47,177 bases of DNA from JAPLMW01 sp964619675 (GTDB taxonomy: Bacteria; Planctomycetota; Phycisphaerae; Sedimentisphaerales; UBA12454): NCBI GenBank assembly GCA_964619675.1, contig CAZUEO010000017.1, positions 1 to 47,177 on the forward strand, given 5' to 3'. Below are positions 25,418 through 33,115 of this stretch, one piece after another (the first letter of the stretch is position 1; every line of letters begins with the position of its first letter). Below the pieces are notes generated by a model. That model saw nothing but the letters and a program-made list of their open reading frames with translations. It was not told the DNA's origin and did not search any database. Made by a program: the position numbers and the translations under genes.

Positions 25418-27124
25418 CTATTTCTCTCCAGCCAGAACCTCTGCTATATTCAGGCCGTGGTCTTTTATTCGCCTGTATGCGTTGAGTATGTCGGTGTAAA
25501 TAAGGCTTTTTAACGGTGAGGCCTTTCCGCTTTCCACTCTTGCGATATGTTCTTCGCGGTATTTTTTCATAAGGCTGGTTATAAATCGGCCCCTTCCTTC
25601 AGCCTCGGTTAGCATCTCACTATTTGTTGCCTTGACGGCGTCATTTATGAACGAAATATAGTTTGTCACCTGGTCGTGCAAATCGAGAACTGCTTTTTTC
25701 CCTTCTTCGGTAATTTGTTGTTTTGCGTCCCGCAGTTTCAGGTTCATCTTGAGGATGTTTGTAATATAATCGCTTACCGATTCGTATTCGTCGGCCATTC
25801 TCATCTGCCTTCTTCCAATCTCTGCAACGTCATGCGGGATAACTCCAGACATCATATGGCTTACGAATTCGACAATTTCCTTCTGCCTAATATCGAGGTC
25901 TCTTTCTTGCTGGAAGATATTTTCCTGTTTTTCTTTTGCCCCGCCGCCGAGCATGATTATTTCTCTTAGTTTCGTCATCATATCCGAGACCAGATCGGCC
26001 ATTTTGAAGATTTCCTGTTGTGATTGTTCAATCCCCAGTGCCGGCACATCGAACAGTCTTACGTCCAGGGCGGTAAGTCTCGGCCTTTGGGGTTTTGCTT
26101 TTTCCGGGATAATACGGTTGAGCAGATTGGCCAGCGGTTGTACGAATGGCAGGAATATGAGGGTATTGCATACGTTAAAGAATGTATGTGTAAGTGCTAT
26201 TGCCAGTGCTATTGCCTGCATTGTATGGGGATATATGACTTTCCCGTTGATTACGGCTGTAGCAGCCACATCTATCCCGCTGTACCAATGGACTAATGCT
26301 TCAATGCCTTTGATATATGGGAAGAATAGCAGACTTATCAACAATACGCCGATGACATTGAATAGTGTATGTGCGATTGCTGCTCTTTTGGCGTTTGGCG
26401 TTGTCCCGATGGCTGCCAGTAGTGCAGTTATTGTCGTGCCGATATTTTGTCCCAGCACCAGCGCCGCCGCACTGGGAAAGTCTATCACGCCATTGAAGGC
26501 CAGGCCCATCGTGATGCCGATGGTGGCCGATGATGACTGAATTATAGCGGTAATAATAGTGCCGACAAGCACGCATTTTAATACGCCGGCGTATGAATCA
26601 GGCGAGAATCGGGAAAACCACGCCTCGAACTGGGGCATTTCTTTCAGCGGAGCAAAGCCGTTTTTCATCAGCTCCAGACCGAAAAAAACCATACCAAGGC
26701 CCATAATGGCCATCGCGGTAAAACGAATCTTCTCCTTCTTTGTAAAAAGATAAACCATGGCTGAAATGCCTAATATCGGCAGGCCGTATTTGCCGATGTT
26801 TATCACTAAAATCCAGGCGGTTACCGTCGTTCCTATATTTGCTCCGAAGATAACCCCGATAGCCTGCTTGAGGGTCATCAGGCCTGCATTTACCATTCCC
26901 ACGACTATTACGGTGGTAATCGAGCTTGATTGAATTATTGAAGTAACAAGCGTCCCTACCCCGCAGGCTATGAAACGGTTGTTCGTCACGGCATGAATAA
27001 GCTTGCGAAGCCGTTCACCCGCAACGGCCTGCATACCCTCGGAAATGCTCATCATCCCGAAGAGAAATATCCCCAGACCCCCGACAATGCTGAAAATCAT
27101 CTCCAGAACGATATTACCGTCCAT
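25418..27124 (-). CDS. Na/Pi cotransporter family protein with PhoU-like C-terminus
   Basis: The 568-residue protein carries two inverted Na/Pi repeat blocks: MVNAGLMTLKQAIGVIFGANIGTTVTAW near residues 75-105 and ALVLGQNIGTTITALLAAIGT near 220-240, each with the QSSS motif before it (IIQSSSITTVIVVG, IIQSSSATIG). The last ~200 residues are helical and PhoU-like (ADLVSDMMTKLREIIMLGGG onward). This is the YjbB/NptA-type bacterial form that moves phosphate with sodium across the inner membrane. The length and order match the family. It stands alone, between convergent and divergent genes. Confidence 0.92.
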   Translation of the reverse strand: MDGNIVLEMIFSIVGGLGIFLFGMMSISEGMQAVAGERLRKLIHAVTNNRFIACGVGTLVTSIIQSSSITTVIVVGMVNAGLMTLKQAIGVIFGANIGTTVTAWILVINIGKYGLPILGISAMVYLFTKKEKIRFTAMAIMGLGMVFFGLELMKNGFAPLKEMPQFEAWFSRFSPDSYAGVLKCVLVGTIITAIIQSSSATIGITMGLAFNGVIDFPSAAALVLGQNIGTTITALLAAIGTTPNAKRAAIAHTLFNVIGVLLISLLFFPYIKGIEALVHWYSGIDVAATAVINGKVIYPHTMQAIALAIALTHTFFNVCNTLIFLPFVQPLANLLNRIIPEKAKPQRPRLTALDVRLFDVPALGIEQSQQEIFKMADLVSDMMTKLREIIMLGGGAKEKQENIFQQERDLDIRQKEIVEFVSHMMSGVIPHDVAEIGRRQMRMADEYESVSDYITNILKMNLKLRDAKQQITEEGKKAVLDLHDQVTNYISFINDAVKATNSEMLTEAEGRGRFITSLMKKYREEHIARVESGKASPLKSLIYTDILNAYRRIKDHGLNIAEVLAGEK

Positions 27125-27215
27125 AACTCTATCCTGTTGTCTGAATTGTTAATGTTTTGCTAAGATTTTGTTAGGGAATATACAGGATGGAAACGATTTG
27201 GGAAAGTCAAAAAAG

Positions 27216-27244
27216 TTGCCAAACGACTAAAAAACTGGTATAAA
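27216..27244 (+). promoter_or_regulatory. Candidate promoter for the cyclophilin gene
   Basis: TTGCCA and TATAAA are separated by exactly 17 bases, about 30 bases before the ATG at 27275. This is a good sigma-70-like pair in the divergent gap. Confidence 0.55.
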
Positions 27245-27274
27245 TATGTCAAAATTGTTTAAAGGACGGCAAAA

Positions 27275-27898
27275 ATGATAAAAAACAAGATAGTATGGGA
27301 GATTTTGATTGTATCGGCAGTATTTGCAATTGTCCTGCAGGCGGGCTGCGACAGGGATTCCCAAAGGGCCGAAAAGCCGGTTCAGAAAGGTGAAAAAAGT
27401 ATGACGGAACAAGACAAAACCGCGGCAAAAGTGAGGATTTCAACAAACAAAGGCGATATTGTAGTCGAGCTTAATGAGGAAAAGGCGCCGATTACCTGCA
27501 AAAACTTTCTCCAGTATGTCCGGGATGGGTTTTATGAAGGCACAATCTTTCATCGTGTCATAAATGGTTTTATGATTCAGGGTGGAGGAATGACCGCCGA
27601 TATGCAGCCAAAGCAGACAGGCCCGCAGATTGCCAACGAGGCTAAAAACGGCCTTAAAAACGACCGCGGCACAATCGCAATGGCCAGGACATCAAACCCC
27701 GACAGCGCAACTTCACAATTCTTTATAAATCATAAAAATAACGATTTTCTGAATTATAGCGTCCGCGATGCAGGCTACACCGTATTCGGCAAAGTCGTCG
27801 AGGGAATGGATGTCGTTGATACAATTGCAGATGTCAAGACCCGCCCCGGCGATGTTCCCGTCGAGACAGTAGTGATAAACTCAGCCCGCGTCGAGTGA
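27275..27898 (+). CDS. Peptidyl-prolyl cis-trans isomerase, cyclophilin type, lipoprotein
   Basis: The 207-residue protein has a lipoprotein signal (hydrophobic helix then LQAGC, lipidated Cys near residue 25), a charged linker and a short cyclophilin domain from about residue 50. Cyclophilin marks are clear: NKGDIVVELNEEKAPITCKNFLQYV, GTIFHRVINGFMIQGGG (catalytic Arg), GTIAMARTSNPDSATSQFFI and YTVFGKVVEGMDVVD. It should speed prolyl isomerisation of exported proteins in the periplasm. GGAC lies before the ATG. A strong terminator follows. Confidence 0.93.
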   Translation: MIKNKIVWEILIVSAVFAIVLQAGCDRDSQRAEKPVQKGEKSMTEQDKTAAKVRISTNKGDIVVELNEEKAPITCKNFLQYVRDGFYEGTIFHRVINGFMIQGGGMTADMQPKQTGPQIANEAKNGLKNDRGTIAMARTSNPDSATSQFFINHKNNDFLNYSVRDAGYTVFGKVVEGMDVVDTIADVKTRPGDVPVETVVINSARVE

Positions 27899-27907
27899 AT
27901 TAATCTG

Positions 27908-27949
27908 AAAACAGGAAGATTGAGTAGTGTCCCCAATCTTCCTGTTTTT
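27908..27949. terminator. Bidirectional rho-independent terminator
   Basis: A 15-base perfect stem (AAAACAGGAAGATTG with CAATCTTCCTGTTTT) around an 11-base loop is followed by T on the + strand and, because the arms begin with AAAA, also works on the minus strand. It lies between the convergent cyclophilin and Dps-like ferritin genes. Confidence 0.88.
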
Positions 27950-27960
27950 GCAATTGCAAA

Positions 27961-28512
27961 TTATCTCATAAAATTTGATACGAAAGGCGAGGTCTCGCCT
28001 CTGCGCAGAAAGTGGCCTGACGGGCCTTCGCCTAAAAACTCGGAGAACCACGACTCATGCTCAATCTCTTCGTTCAAAATTGCCTGTGTCAGGGCATAAG
28101 TGCGGTGGTCTTTGCCTGCGGTCATATTGCAGATATGCGTGTAACCTTTTACGGCACATCTTTCGGCTGCGACCAGCACCTTTAGGATTGCCTTGACATC
28201 GGCAGGGTCTTTCGGCAATGATGCGGGCGGGCAGGCCGACATATCGTGGAACGCCTTCATATCATCAGGCAGTTTGCCGCCCAGTTCATAGATGCGCGGC
28301 ACAAGGGCCTCGAAGTGATTGCGGTCCTCAATCCTGGCAGTCTCTGCGATTTCCTTGATTCCTTCGCCTTCCAAACCAATCAGGTTCGCCCTTAGAATTG
28401 TGTAGTAATAAAACGTTGTCAGTTCCGCTGCGGCATTTTTTACCAATAGTTCCACCAGCTCGTCAACATTGATACCTGCTTTTTCAACCATTTCTCTTGC
28501 TACTCTGGCCAT
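27961..28512 (-). CDS. Dps-like ferritin (DPSL/thioferritin type)
   Basis: The 183-residue four-helix protein keeps ferritin-like metal ligands: AAAELTTFYYYTILRANLIG, EDRNHFEALV (E-x-x-H), AERCAVKGYTHIC and ILNEEIEHESWFSEFLGEG (E-x-x-H-E). Two Cys residues (MSACPPA and ERCA) sit where thioferritin-type Dps-like proteins known from archaea and anaerobic bacteria have their cysteine pair. It probably oxidises Fe(II) with peroxide and stores iron as a dodecameric shell, protecting DNA. A perfect palindromic Fur-family operator lies upstream and the fur gene is next, which fits control by iron or peroxide. AAAGGAG precedes the ATG. Confidence 0.8.
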   Translation of the reverse strand: MARVAREMVEKAGINVDELVELLVKNAAAELTTFYYYTILRANLIGLEGEGIKEIAETARIEDRNHFEALVPRIYELGGKLPDDMKAFHDMSACPPASLPKDPADVKAILKVLVAAERCAVKGYTHICNMTAGKDHRTYALTQAILNEEIEHESWFSEFLGEGPSGHFLRRGETSPFVSNFMR

Positions 28513-28584
28513 TTTTAAGCTCCTTTCACTTAAGTTTCCATTTACGGTTTAAAACACGACAATATCAGAAAATGCTATCTTTTC

Positions 28585-28609
28585 TTAAATAAGAATTATT
28601 CTTATTTAA
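28585..28609. promoter_or_regulatory. Fur/PerR-type operator upstream of the Dps-like gene
   Basis: A perfect 12-1-12 inverted repeat: arms TTAAATAAGAAT and ATTCTTATTTAA around a central T. The core AAGAATTATTCTT resembles the PerR/Fur box pattern. It lies 72-97 bases before the Dps-like start and about 15 bases after the end of the fur gene. A related imperfect copy is in the fur leader (29113-29127). Confidence 0.8.
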
Positions 28610-28623
28610 ATCGCAAAAATTTT

Positions 28624-29067
28624 TCATTTCTTTTTAGAACACTTTTTGCACAGGCCCTCTATGATGACTTTCAGGCCCAAAACGTTATACTTCTGTTTAA
28701 TCCTGTTAGGAACGCGGAGCCTGTCAAAATTCTCTTCGACAAAATCCACAATCCTGCCGCACTCTATACATCTGAAATGATGGTGAAGCTGCGTATCGGG
28801 GTCATATCTTTTTGCCTCTCCATATCCCTCGACTACATTTACCAGTCCTATTTGCGAGAATGTTGTAATGGTTCTGTATACGGTGTCAATGGAAATATCG
28901 GGAAAACGCATTCTTACCTTGTGAAAGATATCTTCCGTGCGCGGATGGTCGCAGGATTTTATGAGTTCTTCATAAATTGCGACACGCTGCGGCGTCATTC
29001 TCAGATGATGTATTTTACACCTGCCGCGAAATTCGTCCAGCATTTGTTTTTTATTTTTGCAAAGCAT
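28624..29067 (-). CDS. Fur-family transcriptional regulator (PerR-like)
   Basis: The 147-residue protein has a winged helix (LRMTPQRVAIYEELI, DISIDTVYRTITTFSQIGLV), the regulatory metal site HHHFRCIECGRIVDF and two CXXC pairs (CIEC and CKKC) that bind structural zinc. It represses or activates iron or peroxide stress genes. The second Cys pair and the adjoining Dps-like gene suggest PerR-like rather than iron-only Fur, but ligand choice cannot be read with certainty. An operator-like site overlaps its own promoter, so autoregulation is likely. Confidence 0.9.
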   Translation of the reverse strand: MLCKNKKQMLDEFRGRCKIHHLRMTPQRVAIYEELIKSCDHPRTEDIFHKVRMRFPDISIDTVYRTITTFSQIGLVNVVEGYGEAKRYDPDTQLHHHFRCIECGRIVDFVEENFDRLRVPNRIKQKYNVLGLKVIIEGLCKKCSKKK

Positions 29068-29106
29068 TGAAGCCTAGCCTAATCCTGAATTTATTTAAGA
29101 ACAATT

Positions 29107-29127
29107 ATTATATAGGAATAATTCTGA
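29107..29127 (-). promoter_or_regulatory. fur promoter with overlapping operator-like site
   Basis: On the minus strand TATAAT (29107-29112) follows TCAGAATTATTCCTA (29113-29127), which matches 12 of 15 positions of the central operator core TAAGAATTATTCTTA. A TGAACA sits 18 bases upstream of the -10. Binding here would block the promoter. Confidence 0.55.
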
Positions 29128-29250
29128 TTTGTTCAGGAAATTTTTGTTTTTTCTTAAAATTTTTTTATCAGTCTGCCGCCGATTTTGCCCGATTTTGCGT
29201 TTTTTAGCCCTTTTTTGGCGAAAAATCGCACTTTTTATTAATTTTTGTTT

Positions 29251-29280
29251 TTCTTGGTGTCTTAGTGTCTTTGTGGCTAA
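29251..29280 (+). repeat. CTCTGTG-type dispersed repeat, copy 2
   Basis: A diverged copy: TTCTTGGTG, TCTTAGTG, TCTTTGTGG then CTAA. It overlaps the stop codon of the MEMO-family gene on the other strand, as copy 1 overlaps that of hisH. The rest of the 29068-29250 gap is T-rich on the + strand with no other feature than the fur promoter. Confidence 0.7.
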
Positions 29281-30155
29281 TAAACTATCGCTGCGTATCC
29301 GACGCTCTCGGAGCTTGTCTGGCCGAAGCGTTTTTCCATTACCTCGTTGCTGTGAGTATGGGCAAGTAAAATGCCCTGTGTTTTACCGAATGCCTTTGCG
29401 ACTGCAATCGTAGCTGCTGCTGCCCCGGGGCCGCAGGCATTTTCCTTCTCCAATGAGCCGGTAAGTATCTTTTCTGCCTGTAGGCTCAAGGCAAGGTCGA
29501 TAAATGCCTTGTCGTTGACGTTCTTTGCCCAGTCGAATCCCGCCTGCCCGCTGCCCTGAGGATTAAAGCCGTATCGCGGGCCGTAATGGGTCAAATCCGT
29601 TGAGCCGATACAGACGATTTTTTTATCGCTTGCGGATTTTATACATTCAGCTATGTCGGTCCCGAGCCGGACCACAAATTCGGCCGGCGGGGTCAGTATG
29701 GGAACGATTTTCGCATCTTTAAAAAGATACTGGATGAAAGGCACCTGCACCTCGATGCTGTGTTCATGTATGTGGGCATCGGGATTTGGCTGGGCCGATG
29801 GATTTTTTTTGCAAATTAGCGCAGCCAGCTCTTCATCAATTTTTATTTCGCCCATCGGCATCTGCCAGCTTCCTTTGTCATAAACAGCGGCAGAAGACCC
29901 AAAATAGCTGTGTGTAGCGCCGAATACAATAAAGGTATCAACAGTTTTATCTGCTTGTTTTACAGTATTAAAGACCATTGCCGCCAAATCGCCGCTGAAT
30001 GTCCAGCCTGCGTGCGGCACGATTCCTGCGACGATTTTGTCGGGCAGTTTGACCGGTGTAGGCCGCTCGGCAAGGCAGTCTGCGATTTCGCTTCGGCACT
30101 GCTTTTCGCTGCCCGGGTAGAACTGTCCTGCCACAACCGGTTTTCTCGCTGTCAT
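29277..30155 (-). CDS. MEMO1/AmmeMemoRadiSam system protein B
   Basis: The 292-residue protein shows the MEMO fold blocks: RKPVVAGQFYPGS, GIVPHAGWTFSGDLAA, FIVFGATHSYFG, HIHEHSIEVQVPFIQYLFKDAKIVPI, CIGSTDLTHYG and ACGPGAAAATIAVAKAFG. The His residues that would bind metal are present, and the protein resembles extradiol dioxygenases. In many genomes it is next to an AMMECR1 protein and a radical-SAM enzyme; neither is seen nearby here. Its biochemical role is unsettled. Confidence 0.88.
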   Translation of the reverse strand: MTARKPVVAGQFYPGSEKQCRSEIADCLAERPTPVKLPDKIVAGIVPHAGWTFSGDLAAMVFNTVKQADKTVDTFIVFGATHSYFGSSAAVYDKGSWQMPMGEIKIDEELAALICKKNPSAQPNPDAHIHEHSIEVQVPFIQYLFKDAKIVPILTPPAEFVVRLGTDIAECIKSASDKKIVCIGSTDLTHYGPRYGFNPQGSGQAGFDWAKNVNDKAFIDLALSLQAEKILTGSLEKENACGPGAAAATIAVAKAFGKTQGILLAHTHSNEVMEKRFGQTSSESVGYAAIVY

Positions 30156-30188
30156 AATTATCTCCTTATTTACCCGCCTACGGCGGAC

Positions 30189-30217
30189 TTGCTTTCTCTT
30201 TTGTAAAAAGATATTAT
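30189..30217 (+). promoter_or_regulatory. Candidate promoter for purE
   Basis: TTGCTT and TATTAT are separated by 17 bases, about 45 bases before the purE ATG. The divergent gap also holds a short CCGCC/GGCGG inverted repeat near 30174-30186. Confidence 0.5.
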
Positions 30218-30262
30218 ATCACTATAAATAAAAAATATTAATCTTAAATTTCAGGAAATACT

Positions 30263-30751
30263 ATGGATAAGATTATAGCAGTTGTTATGGGTTCCGACAG
30301 CGATATGCCGACGATGAAGGCCTGCATTGATAAATTAAAGGAATTCGGCATAGAGCCTCAGGTTCGGATAATTTCAGCGCACAGGACGCCTGACATTGCT
30401 GCCGATTTTGCCGAAACGGCTGCCAAAGACGGCATAAAGGTAATCATCGCCGCCGCCGGCATGGCCGCTCATTTGGCAGGCGCCCTTGCTGCAAGAACGA
30501 CGTTGCCGATAATTGGTGTTCCTCTTGTCGCGTCCCAGTCGCCTGCAGGCGTTGATGCGCTGTTAAGCACTGCACAGATGCCGCCTGGCGTACCAGTTGC
30601 CGCGATGGCGATTGGCAAGGCAGGGGCGGTAAATGCCGCCATTTTTGCCGTGCAGATTCTTGCCCTGAGCGATGAAAAGCTGGCCGCCAAACTTGCCGAT
30701 TTCAGGCAGGCTCAGCGCAAAAAGGTTATTGAGAAAGATTCTAAAATATAG
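30263..30751 (+). CDS. purE: N5-carboxyaminoimidazole ribonucleotide mutase
   Basis: The 162-residue protein has the class I PurE signature: VVMGSDSDMPTMKACIDKL with the phosphate-binding SDSD loop, ISAHRTPD with the catalytic His, AAAGMAAHLAG and LLSTAQMPPGVPVAAMAIGKAGAVNAA. It moves the carboxyl group of N5-CAIR to carbon 4 in purine synthesis. No purK lies adjacent. GGAAAT precedes the ATG. The length is normal. Confidence 0.95.
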   Translation: MDKIIAVVMGSDSDMPTMKACIDKLKEFGIEPQVRIISAHRTPDIAADFAETAAKDGIKVIIAAAGMAAHLAGALAARTTLPIIGVPLVASQSPAGVDALLSTAQMPPGVPVAAMAIGKAGAVNAAIFAVQILALSDEKLAAKLADFRQAQRKKVIEKDSKI

Positions 30752-30791
30752 GCACAGAGTAATCTCCTGATGTAGAGATTTTATGAGAGTA

Positions 30792-32693
30792 TCAAGAGAA
30801 TTCGTGCGCAACTTCGATGCATGTTTCCCTTATACTCTCTCGACAAAGAGGGCTGATTGATTGCGGATCGCTATTAGATCTTAAAGAGCTCAAAGCGGTT
30901 TCGTCCCTTTCGATGAACACAAATAACCATATTTGGTTATGAAATGGCACACAAACAATGAATTTTCTCTTACTATCTTCAAAAGTGTATTCTTTACCTT
31001 CCATTTGAATTTTTAAATTCTTAACTATTTTTATCAAATTTTTTTCGGACGAGGGCAGTAAAATTCTATTTTTATCTTTTGTTTCGCCTTCATAAAGAAA
31101 ATGGAGAGTATTTTTAAATGTGAGTAACGCACGAATTATACCTTTACGGTCTAATAAAGAAGCTTTAATCATGTTTAACAAGTTGTCATCAAAGCCATCC
31201 AGATTCGCTCTATTTGGTGATTCAAAGTGGTGGATTTTAATTTGACGTGATGTTGTATGATAGTGGAATGAAAGTACAATGCCTATCTTAAAGAGCCAGA
31301 ATTTTATCATGCGATTCAATACATCTGCTACCGGTAGATTTTCTTTCCGTATTCTTTGAAGTATTTCTCTTCTGAAAAAATATTCAGTTCTTACCCGCAA
31401 GTGTATGTATCTTGTATTTGCCAGTTTCTGAATCTCTTCTACGTTTTTATCAAGGTCTTCTGCTATTCCATCAAGCTTTTCTGGCAAAAAATACTGTTTA
31501 TCTTTTCTCCTGTCTCCCCAAAACCAAAAGAAAGTTTTCGATATCTCCTTTTTAGTATTAGATAATGCTTTTATCCAAGAGCTTTTATCTTCTTTGACTT
31601 TTTCAATGATTTTCTTTTGTAATGGTATGAGACTCTTATCAAATTCCTTGTCTTTCATAGCTTTTTCTAGTTCATCTATATGATCATCGAAGAACTTACA
31701 TTCTATTTTAGGTTTAATAGCTTCTATTGTCCTTTTATCAAATGCCTGCCCGCAAAAGGCTACGCTGGCAAGGTGGTCGTGAACTATTATGGGGATGGCC
31801 CTTTCCTGAAAATGTGTTGGTTCGCATTGATATTCATAAATTTTAACTGCTTCGTATTTATGTTTATTCCATTTATTTTGTATCTTTTTAATTTCATTCC
31901 AATCTGACTTATAACAAGTATCGTAGGTTGAGCGTTTTTTCACAAAAAAAACAGGGCACAGGTTTTGTTCGTTTCTCCAACAGATAACTGTTTTCCCGCA
32001 TTGGTCATCGAAGTCTAACGAACATGCCTGTAACTTTAACCCTTCCTTTTCCTCCCCTTCTTTTTTAATGGGAGTTATTCGGCCCATGTGCTCATAGAAC
32101 ATACAACGTTTTTGAAGGCAGAAATCGTTGTAGTTATATGGAAGAAGAGGATTTTCTCTTTTCTTCTCGTATATTTCTATCGGCAGCCAAAAGACTTCAT
32201 CTTTTCCATCTTTATCTTTCCTTTCTTTTGCTGCATAGATGGTAACGGGGCTATCAACTTGAGCACAAATTCCATGAATGGCTTTACTCATCAGGTCAAA
32301 ACTCAGTAGATGCCCAAGTTCTACACTCGGCAGACGTTCCACTCGTTTGGTACAAAAAAGAATCACATGATAATCATCAAAACGACTGATGTGGTTTTCT
32401 TTTCGCAACCGGAAAGTATAAATATCCATCCAGGAAGCTGGTATGATAATGTTGTCTTTGTCGAGAGGTTTTTGGGCTTGGTAAATTACAGCCTCAAATG
32501 GAGCAGGACAAGCCCATGATTCACTGCTACATTGGATTATTCCTTTATGTTTTTTCCTTTTATCGACCTCTTTAAGTTTACTTAAGGCATTTAGAAGCTT
32601 TGGTAAATGATTTTTTCTAAAAACAGTGATTTCATGGAAAAAACCTTCTGTCCACTCAAAGCAACAAGGGCACTGTATTGCAAAATCACTCAT
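30792..32693 (-). CDS. Orphan Cys-rich protein with a PocR-like segment; function unknown
   Basis: This 633-residue protein starts MSDFAIQCPCCFEW, with CPCC near residues 8-11 suggesting a zinc ribbon; GAGG lies 6 bases before the ATG at 32693. An in-frame TTG at 32771 would add 26 residues. Around residues 254-319 a stretch with CYKSD, YEYQCEP, ERAIPIIVHDHLASVAFCGQ resembles PocR-type sensory domains (Cys-containing, then A-x-P-I-x-V and G-Q). A charged, helical middle (about 345-430) and a C-terminal half without recognised motifs follow; no kinase, DNA-binding or nuclease signature is visible. It is AT-richer than its neighbours and stands alone, which suggests acquired DNA. It could be a ligand- or metal-sensing protein; this is inference. 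Confidence 0.5.
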   Translation of the reverse strand: MSDFAIQCPCCFEWTEGFFHEITVFRKNHLPKLLNALSKLKEVDKRKKHKGIIQCSSESWACPAPFEAVIYQAQKPLDKDNIIIPASWMDIYTFRLRKENHISRFDDYHVILFCTKRVERLPSVELGHLLSFDLMSKAIHGICAQVDSPVTIYAAKERKDKDGKDEVFWLPIEIYEKKRENPLLPYNYNDFCLQKRCMFYEHMGRITPIKKEGEEKEGLKLQACSLDFDDQCGKTVICWRNEQNLCPVFFVKKRSTYDTCYKSDWNEIKKIQNKWNKHKYEAVKIYEYQCEPTHFQERAIPIIVHDHLASVAFCGQAFDKRTIEAIKPKIECKFFDDHIDELEKAMKDKEFDKSLIPLQKKIIEKVKEDKSSWIKALSNTKKEISKTFFWFWGDRRKDKQYFLPEKLDGIAEDLDKNVEEIQKLANTRYIHLRVRTEYFFRREILQRIRKENLPVADVLNRMIKFWLFKIGIVLSFHYHTTSRQIKIHHFESPNRANLDGFDDNLLNMIKASLLDRKGIIRALLTFKNTLHFLYEGETKDKNRILLPSSEKNLIKIVKNLKIQMEGKEYTFEDSKRKFIVCVPFHNQIWLFVFIERDETALSSLRSNSDPQSISPLCRESIRETCIEVAHEFS

Positions 32694-32903
32694 TTTTTTC
32701 CTCGAAATTAAAACCCATCTCTTTGTATCAAGCCCGATAGGTTTTATAGTAAAATAGTCTGGTTTTGTCAATTGCCATTTAAAAATCCTTTTTACGATAA
32801 ACGCAATCTAAAAAACGGTTCCTGACACCTTTTTTCCCCTATCCACCGGGGTTAGGGTTAACCAGGAAAAAATACATTTTTTAATAAAAAAATGAATTTT
32901 TCC

Positions 32904-32932
32904 TTGACTTTTGTTAAATGATATGTTAAAAT
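32904..32932 (+). promoter_or_regulatory. Strong candidate promoter for the HNH endonuclease gene
   Basis: TTGACT and TAAAAT are separated by 17 bases. Transcription would start near 32939 and give a leader of about 175 bases before the ATG at 33116, which contains two hairpins. Confidence 0.65.
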
Positions 32933-32997
32933 ACCCGTGTTATTTGACAATTAGTTAATATTTCGCATCTTTGTATGTAACATCTTTGTAGAAAACA

Positions 32998-33040
32998 GGT
33001 TACGTTTAACGTAACCGTGACGAGTTGCGCAACCGCAACT
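32998..33040 (+). promoter_or_regulatory. Two adjacent hairpins in the HNH gene leader
   Basis: First a perfect 9-1-9 palindrome, GGTTACGTT and AACGTAACC (32998-33016). Then AGTTGCG and CGCAACT around CAAC (33023-33040); the inner GTTGCGCAAC is itself a palindrome, so two exclusive pairings are possible. The first could also be a protein operator. Either would fit control of endonuclease expression. Confidence 0.6.
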
Positions 33041-33115
33041 GCTTAACAAAACCTTCCTTATATCTACCCATTAACCCATCTAAATTATCACGTTAAATTT
33101 CCAGGGAGTTTTATT

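Larger units (their letters stand above)
32772..33115. other. 344-base AT-rich intergenic region between two accessory genes
   Basis: It holds a possible dispersed element with GGTTCCTGACACC flanked by A and T runs (32815-32835), a small GGTTA/TAACC inverted repeat (32850-32863), a strong + promoter (32904-32932), a CATCTTTGTA direct repeat near 32966-32992, and two hairpins (32998-33040) in the leader of the HNH gene. No ORF is supported in it. Confidence 0.6.

Noticed and set aside
32691..32780. An upstream ATG (ATGGCAATTG) as start of the orphan Cys-rich protein
   Set aside because: It is out of frame and stops after a few codons; the ATG at 32693 has a better ribosome site.
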